DNA from: Deltaproteobacteria bacterium
Lineage (GTDB): Bacteria > Desulfobacterota > Desulfobacteria > Desulfobacterales > Desulfatibacillaceae
Length of the DNA: 10,905 nucleotides
Direction of reading: 5' to 3'
Assembly: GCA_019308705.1 (NCBI GenBank)
Contig: JAFDHW010000043.1
Span: 1 to 10,905, forward strand
The position numbers were made by a program, and so were the translations under genes. The notes beneath the pieces were generated by a model that was given only the letters and a program-made list of their open reading frames with translations, made no database searches and was not told the DNA's origin. Shown piece by piece: positions 1-6,498 of this stretch. Position 1 is the first letter of the stretch; every line of letters starts with the position of its first letter.

Positions 1-2050
1 CAAGGCACAGGATGATGGGCGTAAAGTTGGGGATCATGGCGAAAAGGCCCATGCGGGTGCTGCCGATCAAAAGTATCATAAGGATGGTGATGACCACGAA
101 GGCGATGACGTAGCTTTCCGCCATGGTGCGCATGACGCCGGTGAAGGTTCGGGAAAGGAGCGTGACCAGTCCGGTGAAGGTGGTTTGGGCCGGTGGGCCG
201 AAAGCCTCGGCGAATTTTTTTTCCATGATCCGGGAAAGCCGGTCGTATTCCAGTGCGTCCACGGAAGGCAGCTTGATGGTGAGCCGGGCCAGGGAAAAGT
301 CCGCTTCCACCAGGTCTTCCAGGTCGTCGGCCCCGGCGTTTTCGAACAATAGAAACTCCTGGGCGCACAACCGCCGGTCATCCGGGATGGCGTAGTAGTC
401 CTTTTGGTTCTCGTTGAGCGCCTGGTGGATCTCCTTCAACACGTCCGTACACGAGGAGGTCTGGCCCACAAAAAGGTCCCCGTGCTCATAGGCTTCCGCT
501 TCCATGGCCAGCCGGTCCAGGGTCTTTAACCGCGTTGGATCGTAAAAAGCCCCGGATTCCTTGGCGTCCACCAGCACCTCCATGGTCACCGTGCCCTTCA
601 TGGCCTCGGAGATCCATTCCGAGTCCCGGCGTATGGGCGCGTCGGGCTTCCACCACCGCAAAGGATCGTGGGAAAAATGCAGGGAAAGCGCGGCCGCGAA
701 CGCGACGGCGATAAGCACCCCGGACGCGCCAAGCACCTTCCACGGGTTTCTGACGGCCATCGCGCCGATGGACCCCAAAAACCGGTCCAGGGCCTTGGCC
801 CCGGACCGGATTCGTCGGCCCCGGGGAATCCTGGGTGGGAAGATGGCCACCATGGAGGGCAGGAAGAAGATGGTGTAAAACAGCGCCAGCATGACGCCGG
901 CCGCGGCGAAGACGCCCAGATGCCCGATGGGCGCGATCTCCGCGGTGGCAAAGGACAACAGCCCGCCCGCGGTGGTGAGGCTGGTGAGGACGATGGCCAG
1001 GCCCGAATGGCCCAGGGCGTAGCTCATGGCGTCCTCCCGGCTGTCGCCTTTGATGAGCCTGCAGTAGAAGATGGCCAGGATGTGCACCGAGTCTCCCACT
1101 CCCACGGCCATGATAAAGGAGGGAAGGATCTGGGTGGGCATGGTGAGCGGCGTGCCCGTGGCCGCCATGAGGCCCAGGGTGGAGGCCAGGGCCAGGATCA
1201 CCGTGGCCAGAGGCCAGAGCAGACCGGTGACCGTGCGGAACACCATGAACAGCACCGCGGCTACCGTGCCTATGCCCAGGGCGGAGAACTTCTTCATGTC
1301 CGCCATCAGGTATTGTTTCATCTCGTGGGTTGAAATGGGCGTGCCCGCCATGTGGATGGGAAAATTCTCGTCTTCGTGGCGGGCCGCCACCTCCTGCACG
1401 GCCAGGACCGCCTCGCTGTTCTCCTCGTCCGTCAGAAACAGCCGGGGCCCGGTGTCCCCGGTGTCATCGGAGAACCCGGCCATGAAGTCGTCCACCGCGG
1501 AGCGGCCCTTGGAGGAATAGGCGGAAGTCTTTACGGCCAGGGCCGTGGTGCGGCCGTCTTCGCTGATGAGCAGGTTCTGGTACAGGGGGTTTTCCAGGAC
1601 TCGTTTCTTCAGAACATTCATGTCCCGGGGAACCTCGGGCCAGTCTTCCAGGAGGTCCTCCACCACCAACATGTCCCCCTCGCCCCGGGTGTTCCGGGCG
1701 TTCAAGAGGCTTTTCACCTCGTCCAGGTGGGGGACGCTGTTCTCCAGGTCCTCGTGAAAAGCCTTGAGCTTTGCGAGAAAGGCCTCGGAAAAGATGTCCG
1801 CCGGGCCCACGGTGATGACCATGACCTCGTCGCGGCCGAAGCGCTCCCGGAAGTCGTCGTAGGTGCGCATGGCCGGACTGTCCTTGTGGAGCATGGCCGT
1901 GGGCGCGGTGTCCACCTTGGTCTTGGGTGCCTGGAGGATGCACAGGCCGAACACGGCCAGGGAAAACAGGGCGAACAGGAACTTGTGGCGGAATACGGCG
2001 TGACCCAGGCGCTCGAAGCGCGTCTCCACGGAAAGTCTCCAGTCGGCCAT
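1..2050 (-). CDS. RND-superfamily (MMPL/COG1033-type) membrane exporter, partial
   Basis: The gene reads leftwards off the window; 683 residues are visible and the C-terminus is missing. The layout is that of the RND permease fold: a first membrane helix at about residues 22-40, a large extracytoplasmic domain (about 41-250), then a helix bundle (about 255-405) holding the family motif GVGDSVHIL at 317-325, a second first-helix equivalent (about 436-456), a second soluble domain, and two more helices (about 645-683). By comparison with the usual 12-helix plan, the last three helices lie outside. Family members are proton-driven inner-membrane exporters, often of lipids or hydrophobic compounds; the substrate here cannot be told. 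The ATG at 2050 has no ribosome binding site nearby, whereas an in-frame GTG at 2029 follows GGAGA at about 7 bases and gives a family-like start (ETRFERLGHAVFRHK), so 2029 may be the true start. It diverges from the DUF2284 pair. Confidence 0.88.
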   Translation of the reverse strand, partial: MADWRLSVETRFERLGHAVFRHKFLFALFSLAVFGLCILQAPKTKVDTAPTAMLHKDSPAMRTYDDFRERFGRDEVMVITVGPADIFSEAFLAKLKAFHEDLENSVPHLDEVKSLLNARNTRGEGDMLVVEDLLEDWPEVPRDMNVLKKRVLENPLYQNLLISEDGRTTALAVKTSAYSSKGRSAVDDFMAGFSDDTGDTGPRLFLTDEENSEAVLAVQEVAARHEDENFPIHMAGTPISTHEMKQYLMADMKKFSALGIGTVAAVLFMVFRTVTGLLWPLATVILALASTLGLMAATGTPLTMPTQILPSFIMAVGVGDSVHILAIFYCRLIKGDSREDAMSYALGHSGLAIVLTSLTTAGGLLSFATAEIAPIGHLGVFAAAGVMLALFYTIFFLPSMVAIFPPRIPRGRRIRSGAKALDRFLGSIGAMAVRNPWKVLGASGVLIAVAFAAALSLHFSHDPLRWWKPDAPIRRDSEWISEAMKGTVTMEVLVDAKESGAFYDPTRLKTLDRLAMEAEAYEHGDLFVGQTSSCTDVLKEIHQALNENQKDYYAIPDDRRLCAQEFLLFENAGADDLEDLVEADFSLARLTIKLPSVDALEYDRLSRIMEKKFAEAFGPPAQTTFTGLVTLLSRTFTGVMRTMAESYVIAFVVITILMILLIGSTRMGLFAMIPNFTPIILCL

Positions 2051-2245
2051 GTGTTCGCGGCTTGCGCCTATCCCTTCTTTTCTTTCGGCCCCCTTTACCG
2101 GGCGTGGAAAACCACGCGCCGGAAAATCCGGCCCGAGGCCGGGAGGCCATGCATCGGTATGTGCCAAAACGGTGGGGAACGGGACCCCCGGCCGGGCAGC
2201 CGTTGCGCGGCCGGATTTCGCGGGATGCTTTTCCCACGATCCCTG

Positions 2246-2275
2246 AACAAAGCGCCCGGGGCGGAGGTTTGTCAA
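2246..2275 (-). promoter_or_regulatory. Candidate sigma70-type promoter for the RND exporter gene
   Basis: On the minus strand a perfect -35 hexamer TTGACA (2275-2270) is followed after 18 bases by TTTGTT (2251-2246), which matches only three of six -10 consensus positions. Transcription from here would give a leader of roughly 190 bases before the exporter start. That leader contains two small perfect hairpins (2102-2117, 6-bp stem with AAAA loop; 2119-2131, 5-bp stem with AAA loop). The strong -35 is seen directly; its use as a promoter is inference. Confidence 0.35.
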
Positions 2276-2293
2276 GAGGCAACCCCGCCGGGC

Positions 2294-2322
2294 TTGAAAA
2301 AACCTGGGGATTGCCATATCCT
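2294..2322 (+). promoter_or_regulatory. Candidate sigma70 promoter for the DUF2284 operon
   Basis: TTGAAA (2294-2299, five of six matches to the -35 consensus) is separated by exactly 17 bases from TATCCT (2317-2322, four of six matches to the -10 consensus). It lies 40 bases upstream of the ATG at 2362 and back to back with the candidate promoter of the divergent exporter gene, 18 bases away, so one regulator bound between them could control both units. Confidence 0.42.
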
Positions 2323-2361
2323 CATCGCACCTGTTTTCCCTGCCGACCAGGAAAGACCCCC

Positions 2362-3024
2362 ATGGCCCGTGTCGACCGGCGAGACCCCTACGTCACGAAC
2401 CGCCTCCAGGCCAACGGGCCCGCGCCCTTGGCCCGGGCCGTGGGCCCCTCTCCGGACAGGGGCCGCCTGCGCCGGTTCGCCGGAGAGCAGAAGAGTCTGG
2501 CCCTTTCCCGGGGCGCCGCCCGGGCGGAGGTGATACAGGCCACGGAAATCCCCCTGGGCAAGCCGCTCCGCCCGGAGCCCGGACAGCCCGTGTCCGCCCA
2601 CTGGCCGGCCGCCTATCCCCTGGATTCCTTTTCCCGCGCCTTGGACGCTTTTGAGCTGGGCGTGTTCTTTGCCCTGGACGCCCCCCCCTTGCCGGACCCC
2701 GGCCACGGCCCCATAACCGATCCCGGGCTGGCGGACCGGTACCTGGCCCTGCAGGAATTGGCCTGCTTCCTGGAATCCACGGCCTTTTATCACGGCTGGC
2801 ACCTGTCCCTGGCCCTGGCCGAAGGGCACTGCAGGAGCCTTTATTGCGCCGGAGAAAAGCGTTGCTGGGCCATGGTGAAGGGCAGGGCGTGCATCCATCC
2901 CTACAAGGCCCGGCCCACTTTGTCCTCCATGGGCGTGCGCGCCCGTGAGCTGGCCCGGAAACGGGGATGGGACGTCCCGGGACAGGGGCAGGCCCACCTG
3001 GCCGGGCTGGTTTTGCTGGGATGA
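2362..3024 (+). CDS. DUF2284-like metal-binding protein with degenerate first site
   Basis: A 220-residue protein. Start chosen at ATG 2362 because AGGAAAG (2349-2355) lies six bases upstream. It is not obviously a known enzyme, but its C-terminal half matches the DUF2284 pattern of the next gene: C157-x4-C162-x5-C168-x8-C177, followed by HP and an R-G-W-D segment, against C153-x4-C158-x5-C164-x7-C172, HP and M-G-W-E in the neighbour. Around residue 78 it reads VSAHWP where the neighbour reads ACAHCP, and both then continue into a similar segment ending in VFF. The N-terminal cysteine cluster has therefore been replaced. No membrane helix or signal peptide is seen, so it is probably cytoplasmic. 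It overlaps the next gene by four bases (ATGA), implying coupled translation and perhaps a heteromeric complex. Function unknown; metal or Fe-S binding is inferred from the cysteines. Confidence 0.75.
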   Translation: MARVDRRDPYVTNRLQANGPAPLARAVGPSPDRGRLRRFAGEQKSLALSRGAARAEVIQATEIPLGKPLRPEPGQPVSAHWPAAYPLDSFSRALDAFELGVFFALDAPPLPDPGHGPITDPGLADRYLALQELACFLESTAFYHGWHLSLALAEGHCRSLYCAGEKRCWAMVKGRACIHPYKARPTLSSMGVRARELARKRGWDVPGQGQAHLAGLVLLG

Positions 3025-3944
3025 GCGCCATGCAAGCGAGAACCTCCCCGGAAATCCCCTCCGCCTCCCTGGAATCCCTGCGCGCCCTGGCTTTAGATGC
3101 CGGGGCCACGGACGCCGTGGTCATTCCCGCCAAAGACGTGCTTTTCGACCCACGCGTGCGGTTCAAGTGCATGGTGCCCAAGTGCTACATGTCCGGCGCG
3201 TGCGCCCACTGCCCGCCCCTGGGCTTCACCATGCAGGAGGTGCGGGACTCCGTGCTCTCTCACGGCTACGCGGTGTTCTTCAAGGTGGAGGTGCCCGCTA
3301 GGGTCATCGCGGCCACGGGTCTTGCGGGTTACATCAACACCGGCAACCTGGACCCGGAAGGATGCGTCCTGGCCCTGGGCGCATACTACCTCCTGGTGTT
3401 CTCCATCGTGAAAAGGCTGCAGAAGAAGGCCGGGGAGATGGGGCTTTCCAGCCGGGCGGGGTTTGCCGCGGGAAACTGCCGCGACGCCCTTTGCCACTTC
3501 CAGCCCCTGTGCGGGGAGATCGCCGGGACCGGGTGCCGTCACCCGGACCTTTCCTCCCCATCCATGGAGTCCTGCGGCATGGACGCCTTTTCCATGGCCG
3601 CCAGGATGGGGTGGGAGGTGTTTCCCATTGGTGGGACTTGCCGGCCCGAGAGCGTGGGACACGGCACCCTCATGGGCCTGGCGCCCGTGGGCGGGCGGGA
3701 CGCGGCCCCCCCGGCGGTCCTTCCCAGGCCCCAAAAGCCGGACCTGGGCCTTGGGCAGGCCAAAAAGAGCCTTGCCGCCAGCCGCCAGGCCGGGTTCAAC
3801 CTGGGGATTCTGTTGCGCCAGGGCCGCGACGCACGGACCTGGGGCCGGTTTCTGGCCAACCTGGCGGACCTCACCGGTTCCTGGACCGCTGCGGGAGCCA
3901 AGCTGGCCCACCTGTTCTCCGGTAGGCCCAGAAAAACTTCCTAG
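3021..3944 (+). CDS. DUF2284 family metal-binding protein
   Basis: A 307-residue protein starting at the ATG inside the ATGA overlap with the preceding stop; the upstream site is weak, so translation probably depends on coupling. An in-frame ATG at 3030 is an alternative. Two cysteine clusters are visible: C50-x4-C55-x5-C61-x2-C64 followed by PPLG, and C153-x4-C158-x5-C164-x7-C172, with further cysteines at 115, 185 and 207. This is the signature of DUF2284, a family predicted to bind metal, common in anaerobes and of unknown biochemical role. The extension after about residue 208 has no cysteines and makes this protein longer than the roughly 200 residues usual for the family. No signal peptide; probably cytoplasmic. 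The gene ends convergently with the M48 unit. The family call is firm, the function unknown. Confidence 0.82.
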   Translation: MSAMQARTSPEIPSASLESLRALALDAGATDAVVIPAKDVLFDPRVRFKCMVPKCYMSGACAHCPPLGFTMQEVRDSVLSHGYAVFFKVEVPARVIAATGLAGYINTGNLDPEGCVLALGAYYLLVFSIVKRLQKKAGEMGLSSRAGFAAGNCRDALCHFQPLCGEIAGTGCRHPDLSSPSMESCGMDAFSMAARMGWEVFPIGGTCRPESVGHGTLMGLAPVGGRDAAPPAVLPRPQKPDLGLGQAKKSLAASRQAGFNLGILLRQGRDARTWGRFLANLADLTGSWTAAGAKLAHLFSGRPRKTS

Positions 3945-3950
3945 TCCTTC

Positions 3951-4028
3951 CTACCGTTTCTGATCCAGCTGGCAACAGCAGGGAATGCAATAGGTTTCGC
4001 CGCCCAGGCTGCGGGTGCGGGACTCCAC
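3951..4028 (-). CDS. Possible 25-residue cysteine-rich peptide
   Basis: A short frame starting with GTG at 4028 and ending with TAG at 3951-3953. AAGGA lies seven bases upstream of the GTG, formed by the last codons of the M48 gene, whose stop codon is three bases before this start. The peptide contains TYCIPCCCQL, four cysteines within six residues arranged C-x2-C-C-C, the sort of cluster that can bind zinc or another metal. The frame fills nearly all of the gap between the M48 gene and the convergent DUF2284 gene. Against it: the start is GTG, the frame is very short, and a sequence this size can stay open by chance. I do not recognise a family. Treat as a candidate. Confidence 0.3.
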   Translation of the reverse strand: MESRTRSLGGETYCIPCCCQLDQKR

Positions 4029-4031
4029 CGG

Positions 4032-4865
4032 TCATTCCTTGGGGTGGTAGTATTTCATGGCCTCGGGGATGTAGTCGTAGATGTACTCGATGCGCTGCTG
4101 GTCCGTGGGGTGGGTGCTCAAAAACACCGGCGGGCCGCCGTCTTCCTTCTGGGCGGCCATGCGCTGCCACAGGTCCACGGCCGCGTGGGGGTCGTACCCG
4201 GCCATGGCCATGAAGACGAGTCCCAGCTTGTCCGCCTCCTTCTCCTGGAGCCGGGAGTAGGGCAACAGGTAGCCCACCTGGGCGCCCACGCCATAGGCGG
4301 TCATCCACAGGGCCTGGGTCTGCTGCGGCTGCTCGGAAAGGGCTACGGACAGGGCCAGGCCACCCAGCTGGGTGAGCAGAAAATGGCTCATGCGCTCGGC
4401 CCCGTGCCGGGCCACCACGTGGGCCACCTCGTGGGCCATGACCGTGGCCAGGCCCGCCTCGGTTTTTGCCACGGGCATGATGCCCTCATAGACCACCACC
4501 TTGCCGCCGGGCATGGCGAACGCGTTTATCTGGTCCTCGGCCACGAGGGCGAACTCCCACTTGTAGGAGTCCAGCTCGTCGAACATGCCGTTCTGGCGGA
4601 AATATTCCTCCACGGCCCGTGCGATGTCCCGGCCCACCTCCTCCACCATGCGGGCGTTGTCCGTGCCCTTGACCACCTCGTGCTCGCTTAAGAACGTTTC
4701 GAACTGGTCGTCGCTCATGGCCAGAAGCTGGGACTGGGGCACCAGCATGAGCTGGCTGCGGCCCGTGATGGGCGCCCGGGCGCAGGCCAGGGCAAGGACG
4801 AGAAAGAACAGGGCAAGGGTGAATACAAAACGCTTGGCGTACCGCATGTCGGATCTTGCCTTCAT
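4032..4865 (-). CDS. M48-family zinc metalloprotease lipoprotein
   Basis: A 277-residue protein. The N-terminus is a lipoprotein signal: basic residues, a hydrophobic stretch and the lipobox ALAC with the modified cysteine at residue 28, followed by the PITGRSQLMLVP segment typical of the LoiP/YggG-like branch of M48. The zinc site HEVAH is at 145-149, with the third ligand probably E210 in the EKEAD segment, and the family's late THPTDQQRI motif is present, so the catalytic set looks complete. Expected role: degrading misfolded or damaged proteins in the cell envelope, anchored by lipid. ATG 4865 has no ribosome binding site; ATG 4847, preceded by GAAGG at about 11 bases, gives a more typical signal peptide (MRYAKRF) and may be the true start. 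It follows the tiny membrane protein gene by 15 bases and is probably in the operon of the flavocytochrome. Confidence 0.9.
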   Translation of the reverse strand: MKARSDMRYAKRFVFTLALFFLVLALACARAPITGRSQLMLVPQSQLLAMSDDQFETFLSEHEVVKGTDNARMVEEVGRDIARAVEEYFRQNGMFDELDSYKWEFALVAEDQINAFAMPGGKVVVYEGIMPVAKTEAGLATVMAHEVAHVVARHGAERMSHFLLTQLGGLALSVALSEQPQQTQALWMTAYGVGAQVGYLLPYSRLQEKEADKLGLVFMAMAGYDPHAAVDLWQRMAAQKEDGGPPVFLSTHPTDQQRIEYIYDYIPEAMKYYHPKE

Positions 4866-4880
4866 GGATGGGATTTGCGG

Positions 4881-4976
4881 TTACACGGCCACCCGGATGA
4901 CGGCGAAAAGCACCGCCGCGGCAAACACCGCCACGGCCATGGCCCGGGAAGCCTTTTTCATCTTGGTGACGCGCAT
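4881..4976 (-). CDS. Small single-span membrane protein, 31 residues
   Basis: A frame from ATG 4976 to TAA 4881-4883, preceded by a strong ribosome binding site (AGGAAGG, eight bases before the ATG). The product begins MRVTKMKKASR and continues as an unbroken hydrophobic Ala/Val/Phe/Leu stretch of about 16 residues to near the C-terminus. The basic start puts the N-terminus in the cytoplasm and the short tail outside by the positive-inside rule. It lies 47 bases after the flavocytochrome stop and 15 bases before the M48 gene, same strand. A perfect 6-bp hairpin (4996-5010, three-base loop) sits in the gap upstream and might affect message processing. Small membrane proteins often modulate a neighbouring membrane complex or protease; either neighbour could be the partner, but that is inference. 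I do not recognise a family. Confidence 0.6.
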   Translation of the reverse strand: MRVTKMKKASRAMAVAVFAAAVLFAVIRVAV

Positions 4977-5023
4977 GGGTTTTTCCTTCCTGTACGCGGC
5001 CCATGGCCGCCCGTCCCGCAAGG

Positions 5024-6349
5024 TTAGCTCAAAAACGTGAAAATCTCCAGCCGGATGCGGTCGTCTTCAACGCCCAGGGCTTTCAGGCTGCGGACGGCGG
5101 CGGAAACGAGCCCGGGCGGCCCGCACAGGTAGAACACGCCGTCCCCGAGCTGGTCCTTGCAATACTTCCGGATCTTCTCCTTGTCGATGAACCCGGTCTC
5201 CCCTTCCCAGCCTTGCTTGGGGTCGGAGAGCACGTGGACAAGGGAAAGCCGGGGATATTCCGCCTTGTGCATGGCATCCAGCTCGTCGGCAAAGGCGATG
5301 TTCTCCTGGTCCGAGTTGGCGTAGAGGAAGGTGACCCGGGTGTCGGACCGGGTGTCTGCCATGTGGCGCAGCATGCTCATCAGGGGGGTTACGCCGATGC
5401 CGCCCGCGATGAACGCCAGGTTCTTCTCCCGGGGGTGCAGGGCGTAGGAGAACCGGCCAAAGGGTCCTTCCACGGCCACCTTGTCCCCTGGCCTGGTCTT
5501 TCCCATGGTGGAGGTGAAATCCCCCAGCTCTTTGATGGTGGAAGCCACGAACCCCTTTTGGGTGGGGGATGACGAGATGGTCCAGTGGTGCTCCTCCACG
5601 GGCAGCCCCTCGCCCCGGAAAAAGGTGAGGAAGTGGAACTGGCCGGGAAGGTAATCTCCCACGGCCCGGCCCTCCGGCGGCTCCATCGTTACGTTCCACA
5701 CCTTGGGCGCGATCTCCTTCACCTCGGAAACGATGTAGGGCGCCTTGGCCTTGGCCCGCGGCACCAGGATGCGGTGGTGGAAAAACACCAGGGCTCCGGC
5801 GACCGGCAGCAGGAACCACCAGGCCACCATGGCGGGCACATAGCGCACGTCGTCGGCCGCAAACCCGGAGTGGAGGAAGGCCAGGACCAGGGTGGCGGGT
5901 GCCAGGACGTTGTGCCAGTTGCGCCATTTTTCGAACTTGATGCCCAGCCGCTCCTGGTACAGGGACAGAATGCCGTTGACCAGAAAGACGGTCAGGGCCA
6001 GCTTGCCCGCGTAGATGTACCAGGCCTGGTCCAGGGAGAAGAACAAGGCCCACCCCGCCTCTCCGACGGCCAAAAGCACGGGGTGCGCGACCAGAAGCCC
6101 CAGGGCCAGGACGGCCATGTACTTGTGGAACCTCAGCACCATGTCCAGGCCGTAGGGCCGCTCGATGAACCGGTACCTGGAGGCCAGCCAGGGCTGCAGC
6201 GCGATGATTCCGATGCCCGACAGGGCGAACGCCTTGCCCAATTCGAAGACGAGGTTGCGGTGGGTTTCCGTGCGAAAGACCAGGACCAGGACCAGGGGGG
6301 CCACAAGGACGACGAAGTAGGCCAGCAGGCCCATCAAACCGGCGAACAT
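5024..6349 (-). CDS. Ferric reductase-like flavocytochrome (heme membrane domain plus FAD/NAD(P) oxidoreductase)
   Basis: A 441-residue protein. ATG 6349 is chosen over upstream frames because AAGGAAGG lies about seven bases before it and the first membrane helix begins at once. About six helices are seen (near 8-26, 36-52, 74-94, 112-131, 146-163, 172-192). H75, H89, H146 and H160 are placed to bind two b-type hemes, as in the ferric reductase/NADPH oxidase membrane domain. A soluble domain follows: the FAD-binding motif HHWTISSSP (254-262), GPFGRF (295-300), the nucleotide-binding AGGIGVTP (315-322) and CGPPG (409-413), ending in an aromatic residue near the C-terminus as in this reductase class. 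It should move electrons from NAD(P)H through FAD and hemes across the inner membrane. The acceptor (ferric iron, oxygen or a periplasmic partner) is not readable. It is probably first in an operon with the tiny membrane protein and the M48 protease. Confidence 0.9.
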   Translation of the reverse strand: MFAGLMGLLAYFVVLVAPLVLVLVFRTETHRNLVFELGKAFALSGIGIIALQPWLASRYRFIERPYGLDMVLRFHKYMAVLALGLLVAHPVLLAVGEAGWALFFSLDQAWYIYAGKLALTVFLVNGILSLYQERLGIKFEKWRNWHNVLAPATLVLAFLHSGFAADDVRYVPAMVAWWFLLPVAGALVFFHHRILVPRAKAKAPYIVSEVKEIAPKVWNVTMEPPEGRAVGDYLPGQFHFLTFFRGEGLPVEEHHWTISSSPTQKGFVASTIKELGDFTSTMGKTRPGDKVAVEGPFGRFSYALHPREKNLAFIAGGIGVTPLMSMLRHMADTRSDTRVTFLYANSDQENIAFADELDAMHKAEYPRLSLVHVLSDPKQGWEGETGFIDKEKIRKYCKDQLGDGVFYLCGPPGLVSAAVRSLKALGVEDDRIRLEIFTFLS

Positions 6350-6444
6350 GGAATGCCCTTCCTTTGGGAGGATGGCGCATGCCGGGGACTTGTCCAGACT
6401 ACAGGGAAGGTTGGAAAGAAAAATGGGGTTTGGGGAGTATTCAG

Positions 6445-6492
6445 AAACCCGCAACGCCCCATGCCCGCACGGGTATGGGGCGTTGCGGGTTT
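6445..6492 (-). terminator. Strong hairpin terminator after the radical SAM gene
   Basis: A perfect 18-bp inverted repeat, left arm 6445-6462 and right arm 6475-6492, with a 12-base loop that can itself pair (6464-6466 with 6471-6473). It starts seven bases beyond the stop codon (6499-6501) of the leftward radical SAM gene. Read on the minus strand the stem ends in TTT followed by CTGAATA, so the U-tract is short, but the stem is exceptionally stable. It separates the radical SAM unit from the flavocytochrome operon about 100 bases further on. Confidence 0.7.
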
Positions 6493-6498
6493 GGGCGG

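Noticed and set aside
3920..3956. Inverted repeat CGGTAGG/CCTACCG around the end of the second DUF2284 gene as a terminator
   Set aside because: The stem is only 7 bp with a 23-base loop and is followed by GTTTCTG, too weak to call; it also overlaps the coding end.
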